NCBI RefSeq assembly: GCF_001864895.1
Contig: NZ_MJGO01000034.1
Span: 1-64,000 of the forward strand
DNA length: 64,000 nucleotides
Direction: 5' to 3'
DNA from: Curtobacterium sp. MCBA15_009
GTDB lineage: Bacteria; Actinomycetota; Actinomycetes; Actinomycetales; Microbacteriaceae
This document shows positions 43,544 to 52,217 of the stretch, one piece after another. Numbering within the stretch: the stretch's first letter is position 1; every line of letters begins with the position of its first letter. The position numbers were made by a program, and so were the translations under genes. The notes under the pieces were generated by a model. It was not told the origin of the DNA and searched no databases. It saw only the letters and a list, made by a program, of their open reading frames with translations.

Positions 43544-45019
43544 TCAGGGCCGGGTGCGCCGGGCCTCCTGGGCGACCACCGCGTCGAGGTCCGGCAGCCG
43601 GCGCATCTGCTGCAGCGGCCGGACCATCCGGGGGTTGTCCCGCAGCGCGTCCTCGGCGCGCGCCAGGAAGGCCCAGTACCCGGCGGTGAACGGGCAGGCG
43701 TCCGCGCCGACCCGCACGGTCGGGTCGAAGCGGCACCCGCCGCAGTGGTCGGACATGCGGTCGATGTAGCGGCCGCCCGACGCGTACGGCTTCGTCGCGA
43801 CCATGCCGCCGTCGGCGTGCTGGGACATCCCGATGATGTTCGCCGGCATCACCCAGTCGGTGCCGTCGACGAAGACGTCGGTGAACCACTCCGTCAGGTG
43901 CACCGGGTCGTAGCCACGCTGCAGCGCCCAGTTGCCGAGCACCATGAGCCGCTGGATGTGGTGCAGCCAGCCGTGGTCGTGCAGGCCCTGCACGGCGGTG
44001 CCGAGGCAGGCTGCGTCGATCGCGGAGGCGTCGAGCTCCTGCCACCAGTCGGGCAGCGGCTCGTGTGCGCCGAGGGCGTTCTCCGAGGCACCGTACTCGT
44101 CGCCGAACCACCAGTAGAGGTGCCAGACGTAGTCGCGCCAACCGGCGACCTGCCGCACGAACCCCTCGACACTCGCGAGCGGCGCTGCCCCGGTGCGGTG
44201 TGCCTCGAGCGCCGCACCGACCACCTCGACCGGGTCGAGCACGCCGAGGTTCATCGGCACGCTGAGCAGCGAGTGCGCCATCGTCCAGTCGTTCGTCAGG
44301 GTGGCGTCCTCGAACGGACCGAAGTCCCCGAGCCGCACCGCGACGAAGTCCTCGAGCGCGAGCCGGGCCTCGTCCGCGGTGACCGCGAACCGGCGTCGGT
44401 CGTCGCGGCCGACGAACCGGACGAGGCCGTCCCGCTCCCACCGGTCCAGGTCGTGCCGGACCTGCTCGTCGACGTCGTCCTCGTCCGGCCACCACGGGTC
44501 GGGCAGCCCGAGGGTCGTCGCGCCCCGCGGCGGCGGCTCGCGGTTCTCGTCGTCCAGGCTGAAGCGCCCGCCGACCGGCCGGTCGCCGTCCATGAGCCAG
44601 CCCTCGCGGCGGCGGACCCGCTCGTAGTGGGCCTCCATCCGGAAGCGCCCCGTGCCCTGCGCCGCCCACTCGGCGAACTCGGCCTCGTCGGTGACGAAGC
44701 CGCGGCTCGGCAGGATCTCGGTGTCGTGCCCCCAGTGCCGCACCTCGGCGCGCATCGTGCGCGAGGGCGGGTCGACCACCTGCAGGCCGCTCCGCCCGGC
44801 GAGGGCCTGACGCAGGGTGTCGACCTGCACGTGCTCGGCGCGGTCGCCGAGCTCCCGGACGCGGTGCCGCAGCGCGCTCAACCACAGGTGTGCCTTCGCA
44901 CGGTGGACGGGTCGGGCCGCGAAGAACTCCCGGGCCTCGACGACGAGCGCGGGGCCGCCGTCGTCGAACAGGGGACCGTACTGGCCGGGCAGGACCAGGC
45001 GGCGGCGCGCTTCGGGCAT
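43544..45019 (-). CDS. Iron-sulfur (6-4) photolyase / FeS-BCP cryptochrome-photolyase
   Basis: A 491-residue flavoprotein of the prokaryotic (6-4) photolyase group that repairs UV (6-4) photoproducts or senses light. Four cysteines, Cys338, Cys426, Cys429 and Cys442, match in spacing (88, 3 and 13) the 4Fe-4S ligands Cys350, 438, 441 and 454 of Agrobacterium PhrB. The C-terminal FAD domain has GTDWVMPANIIGMSQHADGG and ATKPYASGGRYI. Length is slightly below PhrB. It is transcribed alone. Confidence 0.92.
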   Translation of the reverse strand: MPEARRRLVLPGQYGPLFDDGGPALVVEAREFFAARPVHRAKAHLWLSALRHRVRELGDRAEHVQVDTLRQALAGRSGLQVVDPPSRTMRAEVRHWGHDTEILPSRGFVTDEAEFAEWAAQGTGRFRMEAHYERVRRREGWLMDGDRPVGGRFSLDDENREPPPRGATTLGLPDPWWPDEDDVDEQVRHDLDRWERDGLVRFVGRDDRRRFAVTADEARLALEDFVAVRLGDFGPFEDATLTNDWTMAHSLLSVPMNLGVLDPVEVVGAALEAHRTGAAPLASVEGFVRQVAGWRDYVWHLYWWFGDEYGASENALGAHEPLPDWWQELDASAIDAACLGTAVQGLHDHGWLHHIQRLMVLGNWALQRGYDPVHLTEWFTDVFVDGTDWVMPANIIGMSQHADGGMVATKPYASGGRYIDRMSDHCGGCRFDPTVRVGADACPFTAGYWAFLARAEDALRDNPRMVRPLQQMRRLPDLDAVVAQEARRTRP

Positions 45020-45069
45020 GTCAGGACGCTACCGACGACCGCTGACGGTCGCGCCTGCACCCGACCGAT

Positions 45070-45119
45070 CGACGGACGGGAGGCCCGGGGCGGCGCCGCC
45101 ACGCGCCTCCCGTCCGTCG
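45070..45119. repeat. Copy 3 of the CGGACGGGAGGC palindrome family
   Basis: A 50-base near-perfect palindrome: outer 14-base arms at 45070-45083 and 45106-45119, with further pairing inside (GGCGGC/GCCGCC). It lies between the MFS gene end and the photolyase start on the same strand, where it could end the MFS transcript. Confidence 0.75.
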
Positions 45120-45180
45120 TCGCGGTGCGACCAGGTCGCCTGCCACGGCCGTCCTGCCGGTACCGGTCGGCGACCGGAAA

Positions 45181-45228
45181 CGGGACCGGGACCGAAACCG
45201 AAACCGAAACCGGGACCGGGACCGGGAC
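45181..45228. repeat. Hexanucleotide repeat
   Basis: Eight tandem hexamers in the order (CGGGAC)2 (CGAAAC)3 (CGGGAC)3, just past the stop of the MFS gene. The block pattern suggests slippage-driven change. No function is evident. Confidence 0.75.
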
Positions 45229-45244
45229 CGCGCGGCGTCCGCCG

Positions 45245-46564
45245 TCAGGCCTCGCGACCGACTGGTCGCCGGACGGAGCACCACGCGGCCGCGGCCAGGG
45301 CGAGGACGGCCGCGGTGCCCCAGCCGGCGGCCGGGCTCGCGGCGGTCGTGACGAGGACGACCACCGACGTCCCCACGGCCGTCCCGAGCTGGGCGCCGGT
45401 GTTGACGATGCCTGCGGCGCTGCCCGCCAGGGTGCCACCGACCGAGGTGCCGAGCCCGGTCGCGCTGACCGAGGCCGCGGCGAGCCCGAGGCCCAGGACG
45501 GCGACCCCGCACCCGATGCCGAGCCAGGACCCGCCGGCGACCACGAGGACGACGTTGCCGGTGCCGACGACCAGCAGCCCGCCGGCTCCGAGCCGGTCCG
45601 GACCGAGGCGGTCCGCCAGGCGCCCCGTGACCGTCGACCCGAGCACCACCGCCAGGCTGAAGGCCATGAGCGTCAGTCCGGAGAGCAGCGCCGGGATGCC
45701 GAGCCGGTCCTGCAGCACCAGGGTCGCGACGACGGACGACGAACTGGTGGTCGCGGTGTTCACGAACGACTGGGCGGTACCGCGACGGAGCGGACGGGCG
45801 GCGAATGCTGCTCGGGGCACCAACGGCGACCGCGCGGTGCGGAGTCGCCACACCAGCGCCGCCGCGACCAGCACACCGACCAGGAGCAGCCCGGCACCGG
45901 CCGCACGGCTGGTCGACCGTTCGAGCAGCGCCGTACCGGCGACCACGGGCATGACCGCGGCGACCAGCAGCACCGCGCCGAGCACGTCGAGCGGAGCGCG
46001 GTCGCGATCGCCGGGTTCGTCGTGCACCACCAGGAGCACCCCGGCGGCGAGTGCCGCGGCGACGGGCGCGTTGACCCAGAACACCGCGGGCCAGCCGAGC
46101 GCCGAGGTGAGGACCCCGCCGACCAGGAACCCGGTGGCGCCCGCCGCCGCCCCGACCGCGCTCCACGCGGCGAGGGCGCGCGACCGTGCCGACGGTGCCG
46201 GGGTCGCGTGCAGGAGCAGGCGCAGGGCCGACGGGGCCGAGACCGCGGCGGCGGCTCCCTGCACCGCCCGGGCGACCAACACCTGCGGCAGGGTGTCCGC
46301 CGTCCCGCCCACCACGGACACGGCGCCGAAGGCCGCGATGCCGACGAGCAGCACCCGACGGTGTCCGTACCGGTCGCCGAGGCGGGCACCGAGGACGAGC
46401 ACCGCGCCGAAGAACATCGCGTACGTCGTGGCGACCGGACCGGCTGCCCCGGCGTCCGCGCCGACCCCCTCGAGGATCGCGGGCACGGCCGTCACCACGC
46501 TCGTGACGCCGAGGACGTCCACGAACTGCACCAGGCACAGGACGGTCACGACGGCGGGACGCAT
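45245..46564 (-). CDS. MFS transporter (DHA2-like drug exporter)
   Basis: A 439-residue transporter with about 13-14 predicted helices. Motif A is visible as LGARLGDRYGHRRVLLVG and motif C-like glycines follow in helix 5. These features favour a proton-driven exporter of the DHA2 type. Substrate unknown. It is the next gene after the SipW cluster on the same strand, 53 bases downstream, but appears unrelated in function. Confidence 0.85.
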   Translation of the reverse strand: MRPAVVTVLCLVQFVDVLGVTSVVTAVPAILEGVGADAGAAGPVATTYAMFFGAVLVLGARLGDRYGHRRVLLVGIAAFGAVSVVGGTADTLPQVLVARAVQGAAAAVSAPSALRLLLHATPAPSARSRALAAWSAVGAAAGATGFLVGGVLTSALGWPAVFWVNAPVAAALAAGVLLVVHDEPGDRDRAPLDVLGAVLLVAAVMPVVAGTALLERSTSRAAGAGLLLVGVLVAAALVWRLRTARSPLVPRAAFAARPLRRGTAQSFVNTATTSSSSVVATLVLQDRLGIPALLSGLTLMAFSLAVVLGSTVTGRLADRLGPDRLGAGGLLVVGTGNVVLVVAGGSWLGIGCGVAVLGLGLAAASVSATGLGTSVGGTLAGSAAGIVNTGAQLGTAVGTSVVVLVTTAASPAAGWGTAAVLALAAAAWCSVRRPVGREA

Positions 46565-46617
46565 GCCTGCACCGTACGTGACGTCGGCTCACTGTGTCGC
46601 TCGGGGACGGCCAGTCG

Positions 46618-47370
46618 TCAGCGACGTCCGCTCGGCGCGGCCCGTCGGGTGCCCCGACCGCGCTGGTGCCGGGGAAGTGCCGCACCGTGCAGGCGGCGCC
46701 CGGGGCCGGAACGGCGGGCGGTCCCGACGTGACGCCGCCGGTCGGTGCTGCCGGTGCTGTCTGTGCTGTCTGTGCTTTCTGTGCTGCTGCGCCGTCGTCC
46801 GTGCCCGCGCTGCCCGGACGAGCGCCGGACCGCGGCCGTGACACCCCTCGTGACCAGGACCGCGCCCCAGGCGATGAGCGCCACGGCGACGGTCGGCACG
46901 AGCCAGCCGCGCGCGCCGTTCACGGCCTGGTTCACGTACCCGACCACCGGGACGCTGTACCAGACGACGCCACGCACCTGGGCGGAGGACACCGGAGCGT
47001 CCGCCTCGGCGTTGGCGTCGCCCTTCGTCGTGAACGTGGACGCGCCGTCGGAGGACCGCGCGACGGCGACCACCCGGTGGCTGACGAGCGCCTGTTCGCC
47101 GGACACCGCCTGGTAGGTGACGACGTCGCCCACGGCGATGTCATCCGGCGGGGTCGGCCGGACCACCAGGAGCGTCCCGGGTGGCAGGGTCGGTTCCATG
47201 GACTCGGTGAGGACGGTCAGCGGCACGGACCCGGTCGCCTTCGGCACGACGACGAGCACCGCGGCGAGTCCGGCAAGCAGCAGGAGCAGGCCGACACCGA
47301 GACCGCCGGCGACGGCGCGTGCGACGGGCCACCACGCGCTGCGGCGGACGTCGGCACCGCGGGCGGTCAC
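46618..47370 (-). CDS. sipW: SipW-type signal peptidase I
   Basis: A 250-residue membrane peptidase of the ER-type group. Ser57 (LTESMEPTLPPG) and His98 (VSHRVV) form the Ser/His pair that replaces the usual Ser/Lys. Membrane helices lie near residues 20-43 and 165-187. The C-terminal 60 residues are low complexity (STESTDSTDSTGSTD then Arg-rich). SipW enzymes process TasA-like proteins with non-standard signal peptides. Three such proteins are encoded directly upstream, the nearest overlapping by four bases, so they are its likely substrates. Confidence 0.88.
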   Translation of the reverse strand: MTARGADVRRSAWWPVARAVAGGLGVGLLLLLAGLAAVLVVVPKATGSVPLTVLTESMEPTLPPGTLLVVRPTPPDDIAVGDVVTYQAVSGEQALVSHRVVAVARSSDGASTFTTKGDANAEADAPVSSAQVRGVVWYSVPVVGYVNQAVNGARGWLVPTVAVALIAWGAVLVTRGVTAAVRRSSGQRGHGRRRSSTESTDSTDSTGSTDRRRHVGTARRSGPGRRLHGAALPRHQRGRGTRRAAPSGRR

Positions 47371-48230
47371 GCGCCGCACCGGATGGTCGTCCCGTCGGGG
47401 TCCGCGGAGCGTGTGACCGGACCCTCGCCGGCGACGGTCGTGGTCGGACGCCCGGCGTCGTCGAGGACCTGCACGACCACGGTCTGCGTGCCGTCGGCGG
47501 GCAGGTCGTCGGCGCGGACGGTGAGCTGCCCCGGGCCTGTGCCCGTCGGCGACCCGACGGCCGTGCCCCCGACGAACGCGCCGTACGGGGTCGTGTCCGG
47601 TCGCGTCGACGTGGGCCACGTGATGTCGACGGCGGTGCCGTCGCGCTCCGTGCAGGTGATCGCGGGTGCGGTGTTCAGGTAGAACCCGCTCCGGGACGCG
47701 TCGGACCGCCACGTCCCCGTCGTGCTCACCGCGCTGACGACGATGTTCGCGCTCGACTCGGCCGGCGTCCCGGCCTTCGGGGTGCTCCGCGTGCACCAGA
47801 CCGCGCTCCCGCCCACCGCGAGCGGTGTCGTCAGGCTCGGCAACGCGGCCCACGTGCCCGAGACCGAGCCGGAACCGACCGGGGCGTCGTCGGTGCAGGC
47901 GCCGACCGACGGCACGCGCCACGCGACCACGTCGATCCAGGACGCGAGCGGTTCGGGCGTGCCGCTCGGGGACGACACGGTGGTCGTCGTCGTGCCCGCG
48001 ATGTTCCCGGGGTTCCGCAGCGTGACGGCCTTGGTCACCGAGGGGGCCAGGGAGGAGAACGTCGAGGACGTCGCGCCGCTCGTGGCGAGCGAGGTCGCCG
48101 GCTTGCCCATCGTCGTGCTCGACCCCGTGTCGCGGCTGGTCGACCAGAGCGCCCAGGCCGTGCCGGACCCGCTCGCGAGGAGGACCGAGCAGACCAGGAC
48201 GGCGAGCAGCAGGCGCAGCCGGCCGCTCAC
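47367..48230 (-). CDS. Exported protein with SipW-dependent signal peptide (large)
   Basis: A 287-residue protein starting with a basic end, a hydrophobic segment and the SipW-type exit motif GTAWALWSTS. The mature part is Ser/Thr-rich with beta-sandwich character and two cysteines typical of surface proteins. GTG at 48230 overlaps the upstream gene by four bases. It may be a fibre or matrix component made with its two smaller relatives; this is inference. Confidence 0.78.
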   Translation of the reverse strand: MSGRLRLLLAVLVCSVLLASGSGTAWALWSTSRDTGSSTTMGKPATSLATSGATSSTFSSLAPSVTKAVTLRNPGNIAGTTTTTVSSPSGTPEPLASWIDVVAWRVPSVGACTDDAPVGSGSVSGTWAALPSLTTPLAVGGSAVWCTRSTPKAGTPAESSANIVVSAVSTTGTWRSDASRSGFYLNTAPAITCTERDGTAVDITWPTSTRPDTTPYGAFVGGTAVGSPTGTGPGQLTVRADDLPADGTQTVVVQVLDDAGRPTTTVAGEGPVTRSADPDGTTIRCGA

Positions 48231-48820
48231 GGTGCCACCTGCGTGCCGCTGACGGTCAGGGTGAAGTCGGTGACGGCACCGGACACCGACTGCGGGGCGT
48301 CCGTCGACAGGGCGACCTCGATGCAGGCGGTCCCGGTGGCTCCGACGGGGAGTGTGTAGTACCCGCTGCCGGTGTCGAACGAGGCGAGCGGTCCGCGGGC
48401 ACCGCCGAGTCCCGGTCGGCACGACGACGCGGAACCGACGCTCGACAGGTGCAGCGTCTGGGAGCCGAGGACCTGCGCGTCGGTGGCGTTGCCCCAGGTG
48501 ACCTCGGTCGACGACGTCACGACCCGGATGGACAGCGGGACCGTGCCGGAGTTCCGGACGGTGAACGTGCCGGTCGTGCTGGTGCCCGGGCCGAGGGCGG
48601 GTGTCCGTGTGGTCGAGAGCGCACTGACCGACAGCGCGGCCGTGCCCGACCGGATGGTCGCGCCCTGCGTGGTCGCCGAGGCGTTCCACAGCGCGTACGT
48701 CCCGCCGGACCCGAGCAGGGCGACGAGCACCCCGGCGGTCAGGGCGGCCGCCGTCGTCCAGACCCAGCGGTGACGCCGGGGCGCGCGGTGCCGCCCGGTC
48801 GGACGGGCCCTGCCGGTCAT
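48227..48820 (-). CDS. TasA/camelysin-like protein with SipW-dependent signal peptide
   Basis: A 197-residue protein. A 20-residue basic N-terminus leads into a hydrophobic segment ending SGGTYALWNASATTQ, the TasA-type signal. The mature domain (about 150 residues) begins with GATIRSGTAALSV and has beta-sandwich-like alternation. TasA relatives form fibres in biofilms. It is the second of three similar genes upstream of sipW. Confidence 0.82.
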   Translation of the reverse strand: MTGRARPTGRHRAPRRHRWVWTTAAALTAGVLVALLGSGGTYALWNASATTQGATIRSGTAALSVSALSTTRTPALGPGTSTTGTFTVRNSGTVPLSIRVVTSSTEVTWGNATDAQVLGSQTLHLSSVGSASSCRPGLGGARGPLASFDTGSGYYTLPVGATGTACIEVALSTDAPQSVSGAVTDFTLTVSGTQVAP

Positions 48821-48899
48821 GCTCGTGGCCTCCGTGTGGTGTGACGGTCGACGATGGGGTGGGTGCGGCCGGCGCCGGACGTGCCGGCCGCCGCGGACG

Positions 48900-49454
48900 T
48901 CAGGAGCCGATCGTGCGCTGCTGCAGCGTGAAGGTCAGGCCGCTGACATCGACGGTGCCGTCCTGGCCGGTCTCGGCGGACTCCGGCAGGGCGATGGTGA
49001 AGAGGACCTCGACGGTCGTCGTGGCGTCCGACGGCGCGACGTCGAAGGTGTTCGAGCCCGGGTCGGACTGCGTCACGGCACCGCTGTCAGAGGTGACCGA
49101 CAGCGTCCGTTCGGTCGCGTCGACGAGGGCAGGGTCACCGGTGATGCTCTGCGGCTGGTAGGTCAGGGCCGCGGACATGTCGTCGCCGGTCGCCTCGACC
49201 TGGAGCGTCTGCCGGAACCGGTAGGTGTTGCCCGGCACCATGCGCACGTCCGCCGGCCGGATGACCGCGGAGCGCCCGTTCGTGACGTCGGTCCACCGAC
49301 CGTCGTCGACCGCGTGCAAGGACAGCGTGCCGGAGGCCACGGTGCCGGCCTGGGTGGACGCCTCCGCGTTCCAGAGGGCGAAGGTGCCGGCGCCGCCGAG
49401 GAGCAGGGCGATGCCGGTGGTACCGGCGATGGCGCCGGTGACGATCTTGTGCAC
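48900..49454 (-). CDS. Alternate-type signal peptide protein, TasA-like
   Basis: A 184-residue protein. The signal region VHKIVTGAIAGTTGIALLLGGAGTFALWNAEASTQ has the same ALWN exit motif as its neighbour. The mature part carries GTVASGTLSLHAVDDGRW and ends TFTLQQRTIG. GTG at 49454 gives the shortest signal; the upstream open frame is Arg/Pro-rich and unlikely. First gene of the four-gene secretion cluster and probably the most expressed. Confidence 0.8.
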   Translation of the reverse strand: MHKIVTGAIAGTTGIALLLGGAGTFALWNAEASTQAGTVASGTLSLHAVDDGRWTDVTNGRSAVIRPADVRMVPGNTYRFRQTLQVEATGDDMSAALTYQPQSITGDPALVDATERTLSVTSDSGAVTQSDPGSNTFDVAPSDATTTVEVLFTIALPESAETGQDGTVDVSGLTFTLQQRTIGS

Positions 49455-49811
49455 GAGGGTTCCGTTCCTGCGCAGCGCACTGCGCTTCCGGGCAGCACTG
49501 TGGTTCGGGTCGGCGTGCTGCGGTGACGGTGTCTCCGGTCCAGGGGGACCGCCGGCTGACCGGTGCCGGTGCGGATCCGCGGGCCCCGGTTCGATGACAC
49601 GGAACGGGCCCGGATCGCGCTTGAAGACGACCGTACGCCCGCCCACGAGCGCGGGCACCGCGAATCATGCGCTTGCATGCACCCAGAACAGGGGTGATTT
49701 TTGTCCGCCCTTGTGCGGACCGGCTTGTACCCCGATTTCACCGGGAGATCTGGGCGCGCCCGTGATCACCTCGAGCACGCGTCACGCGGTCTCGGCACGA
49801 TCGGCGCACGG
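49455..49811. promoter_or_regulatory. Promoter region of the SipW cluster with two inverted repeats
   Basis: This 357-base gap separates the TasA-like gene from the end of a carbamoyltransferase-like gene. It contains CATGCGCTTGCATG (49666-49679) and the hairpin GTCCGC/GCGGAC (49703-49720) next to TTTTT. The T-run is on the wrong side for a terminator in either direction, so these look like regulator binding sites. The stretch is noticeably less GC-rich than its surroundings. Confidence 0.5.
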
Positions 49812-50640
49812 TCACACCGCGAGGTCGAGGCAGTACGCCATCACGGCCTGCTGCACGGGCAGCAGCGCCGCCTTGAAGCCGTGCCCGACGAAGGCGCGGT
49901 GCTCGAGCGCATCGGCGGTCGCCTCACGCCCGCGGATGAACGGCGGGCACGGAGCGAACCGCACGCCCGCCGGCGCGTGGTCCAACAGCTCGGCGGTGAC
50001 ACGGTAGGGCGCCAGCTGGTCGCCGTGCGCCCCCGGACCGTCCGTCAGCACCACGTCGGCGGAGCGGATCGCGGCGTCGAGGTCCTCGTCGAGACGGACG
50101 CCCGCCATCGCGAGCGCCGCGGGGCAGCTCTGCACCAGGTCGAGGCCGAGGACCTGCGCCGCCTCGCGCCAGGCCCGGCCGATGTTGCCGTCGGCGCCGA
50201 CGAACAGGAACCGCAGGGACCGCGGATCGACGCCCTCGGCACGCAGCGCGAAGAGGTCGGACAGCACCTCGCAGGGGTGGTCGACGTCGGTCATCGCGTT
50301 CACGACCGGCAGGACCCCGGCCGCCGCCAGCGCCTCGGCGACGCGGACGTCGCGGTGCCGCACCACGACGAGGTCGGCCCAGGACGACAGGTACGCGGCG
50401 ACGTCCGACAGGTCCTCCGGCTTGTCGAGCGTCTGTTCCGGGAACAGGATCGGCTGCAGCCCGAGCAGGGTCGCCCCGCGCTCGAACGACACCCGGGTCC
50501 GCAGGCTCGTGGCGGGGAAGAACAGCACCGCGCAAACCGTCCGTCACCGGCCCGCGACCTGCGCGGTAGGCGTCCGCGAGCGCGAACACCTCGTCGACGT
50601 CGGAGGCGGACCAGTCATCGAGTCGGACGAGCGAGCGCAT
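49812..50640 (-). pseudogene. Ornithine/aspartate carbamoyltransferase-family gene, frameshifted
   Basis: Two overlapping frames together make one carbamoyltransferase-like protein. The first part, from ATG at 50640, reads MRSLVRLDDWSASDVDEVFALADAYRAGRGPVTDG. The rest is in another frame: VLFFPATSLRTRVSFERG (the carbamoyl-phosphate motif) to the end at 49812, including NAMTDVDHPCEVLSDLF. Removing one A from AAA at 50534-50536 joins them as DGCAVLFFPATS and gives 275 residues. So a single-base insertion breaks the gene; either it is a pseudogene or the base is a sequencing error. The substrate (ornithine or a derivative) is uncertain. Confidence 0.85.
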
Positions 50641-50724
50641 CCGACCACCGTACGGGGCCGCCCGGTCGTCGCCCTGGTGGCCCGTCGTCCGCACCGTCCG
50701 GCGGCCGTCACGGTGACCGGCGTC

Positions 50725-50768
50725 CGGACGGGAGGCGCGGGGCGGCCCCGCACCGCGCCTCCCGTCCG
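50725..50768. repeat. Copy 4 of the CGGACGGGAGGC palindrome family
   Basis: Sixteen-base arms at 50725-50740 and 50753-50768 pair perfectly. It lies between the TPR-like gene and the frameshifted carbamoyltransferase gene on the minus strand, where it may end the HxlR operon transcript. Confidence 0.75.
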
Positions 50769-50923
50769 TCGACCGGTCGCGACCCGCGCGCCGGACGGGC
50801 GCCGCCCCGCCACCACCACAGGTGCCGGGGCGCACACGGTGCGCCATCCTGGTACCGGTGGGAAGGGGACGGGACGTGGCGGACGCAGCACCTCCGGGCA
50901 TCGCCGCGGCGATCGCGGTCGCG

Positions 50924-51394
50924 TCAGTCGGGGGTCCGCTCGCGGCTGAGCGCGACCGCGAGCGCCAGCCGTGCCGACGCGAGCAGATCCGGATCGCCGT
51001 CCAGCCGCAGCTCGACCACCCTGCGGAAGTCATCGACGGCGCGGTCCGCCCGGCCGGCGGCGAGCAGGGCCTTCCCGCGGTGCTGGCGCATGACGGCCTC
51101 GTGCCCGGTGCCGACGCACTCGGACACCAGGGCGTCGTACTCGGCGACCGCGGCATCCGTCTCACCGAGGTCGCGCAGGCAGTCGGCCCGCAGCGCGCGC
51201 ACCCGGCGCGACGGCTCGTGACCGTCGAGCAGGTCGATCGCGGCCGCCGCACCGCCGCTCCACAGGAGCTCGAGCGGCTCCGCCAGCGGGTCGCCGGTCA
51301 GACCGAGACGGAAGGCGCGGAGGTCGGTGATCTCCGGGCGCAGGTCGTCCGCTCGGATCACCCAGCCCGGCCCACCGACGACGTGCGCGGTCAC
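50924..51394 (-). CDS. TPR-like protein
   Basis: A 156-residue helical protein with tetratricopeptide-like repeats (RALRADCLRDLGETDAAVAEYDALV and GKALLAAGRADRAVDDFRRVVEL). No enzyme motif. GTG at 51394 overlaps the stop of the preceding gene. It is the third gene of the HxlR operon; a protein-binding role is likely but the partner is unknown. Confidence 0.75.
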   Translation of the reverse strand: MTAHVVGGPGWVIRADDLRPEITDLRAFRLGLTGDPLAEPLELLWSGGAAAAIDLLDGHEPSRRVRALRADCLRDLGETDAAVAEYDALVSECVGTGHEAVMRQHRGKALLAAGRADRAVDDFRRVVELRLDGDPDLLASARLALAVALSRERTPD

Positions 51395-51804
51395 GGCCGG
51401 GTCCGGAACGGCCAGTCGGCCGGGTGGGTGAAGGGCGTGGCGACCACCTGGACGGGGTCCTCGTGGACGACGTGTCCCGGTGTCCGCGTCCGGAGCTCGA
51501 CCCATGCGACGCCGTACCGGTCGAGGAGCGCGAGGTACGGCTCGCACAGCTGCAGGCAGGACGCGGCACCGTCCCGGAACCAGGACCGCGCTCCGGGGTG
51601 CAGCACCGGGTCGTAGCAGTCGGGTGCGACGGTGGTCGGGTCCGCGTAGTGCTCCTCGGCCCGCGCGTTCGCGCGCGCGAGCCAGTCGCGGTCGGCGTCC
51701 TCCAGCATCCCGTCGTGGCGCAGGCCGTTGGCCAGGGCGAACACCCCGGGGTGCCGCCAGTGCCGGTTCGGCACCGCGCTCTGGTACCGGACGAACCCGG
51801 TCAC
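51391..51804 (-). CDS. Conserved hypothetical protein
   Basis: A 137-residue soluble protein with conserved-looking aromatic and cysteine residues (YQSAVPNRHWRHPGVFALANGL; ASCLQLCEPYLALLDRYGVAW). No known domain is recognised with confidence. GTG at 51804 overlaps the hxlR stop by four bases and its own stop overlaps the TPR gene, so the three are made together. Confidence 0.72.
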   Translation of the reverse strand: MTGFVRYQSAVPNRHWRHPGVFALANGLRHDGMLEDADRDWLARANARAEEHYADPTTVAPDCYDPVLHPGARSWFRDGAASCLQLCEPYLALLDRYGVAWVELRTRTPGHVVHEDPVQVVATPFTHPADWPFRTRP

Positions 51805-52181
51805 GCGTCGAGCCCGTCGTCGAACGTGCGTCGTGCGTCCTCGATCGCCGGCATGTGTCGGGACGCCCACGCCAGGATCACTTCGACCGGTGGCCGCAGG
51901 GTCTTGCCGAGCGGCGTGATGCGGTACTCGATCGCGACCGGCCGGGTCGCCAGCACGACACGCTCGACGATGCCGTTCCGCTCGAGGCGGCGGAGCGTCG
52001 CGGTGAGTGACTTCTGCGTGACGGCGGGGATGCGGCGTCGGAGTTCGCTGAAGCGTGCGGGGCGCTCGCACAGTTCGTTCAGCACCTCGAGCGACCACTT
52101 GTCGAGTACCTGGTCGAGGAGTTCGCGGTGCGGAGCGCTGATCGCGAAGCGGGAAGCAGTGTCGTGGGCGGTGTCCGTCAC
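51801..52181 (-). CDS. HxlR-family transcriptional regulator
   Basis: A 126-residue MarR/HxlR-type winged helix (LLDQVLDKWSLEVLNELCERPARFSELRRRIPAVTQKSLTATLRRLERNGIVER). HxlR proteins usually have a cysteine near the N-terminus; none is seen there, so redox sensing is unlikely. It is divergent from ridA, and a 17-base palindrome between them is a probable operator. It heads a three-gene operon. Confidence 0.9.
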   Translation of the reverse strand: MTDTAHDTASRFAISAPHRELLDQVLDKWSLEVLNELCERPARFSELRRRIPAVTQKSLTATLRRLERNGIVERVVLATRPVAIEYRITPLGKTLRPPVEVILAWASRHMPAIEDARRTFDDGLDA

Positions 52182-52217
52182 GAAACCCAGTCTCGTTGAA
52201 GTGACCGCCGGACACCA

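Noticed and set aside
49703..49720. GTCCGC/GCGGAC hairpin next to TTTTT as a terminator
   Set aside because: The T-run lies 5' of the stem on the plus strand and gives an A-run on the minus strand, so it does not fit a terminator in either direction.
50822..51616. Plus-strand frame beginning GTGGCGGACGC opposite the TPR-like gene
   Set aside because: It has an acceptable start but the product past the first 20 codons is antisense to two coupled genes and shows no domain.
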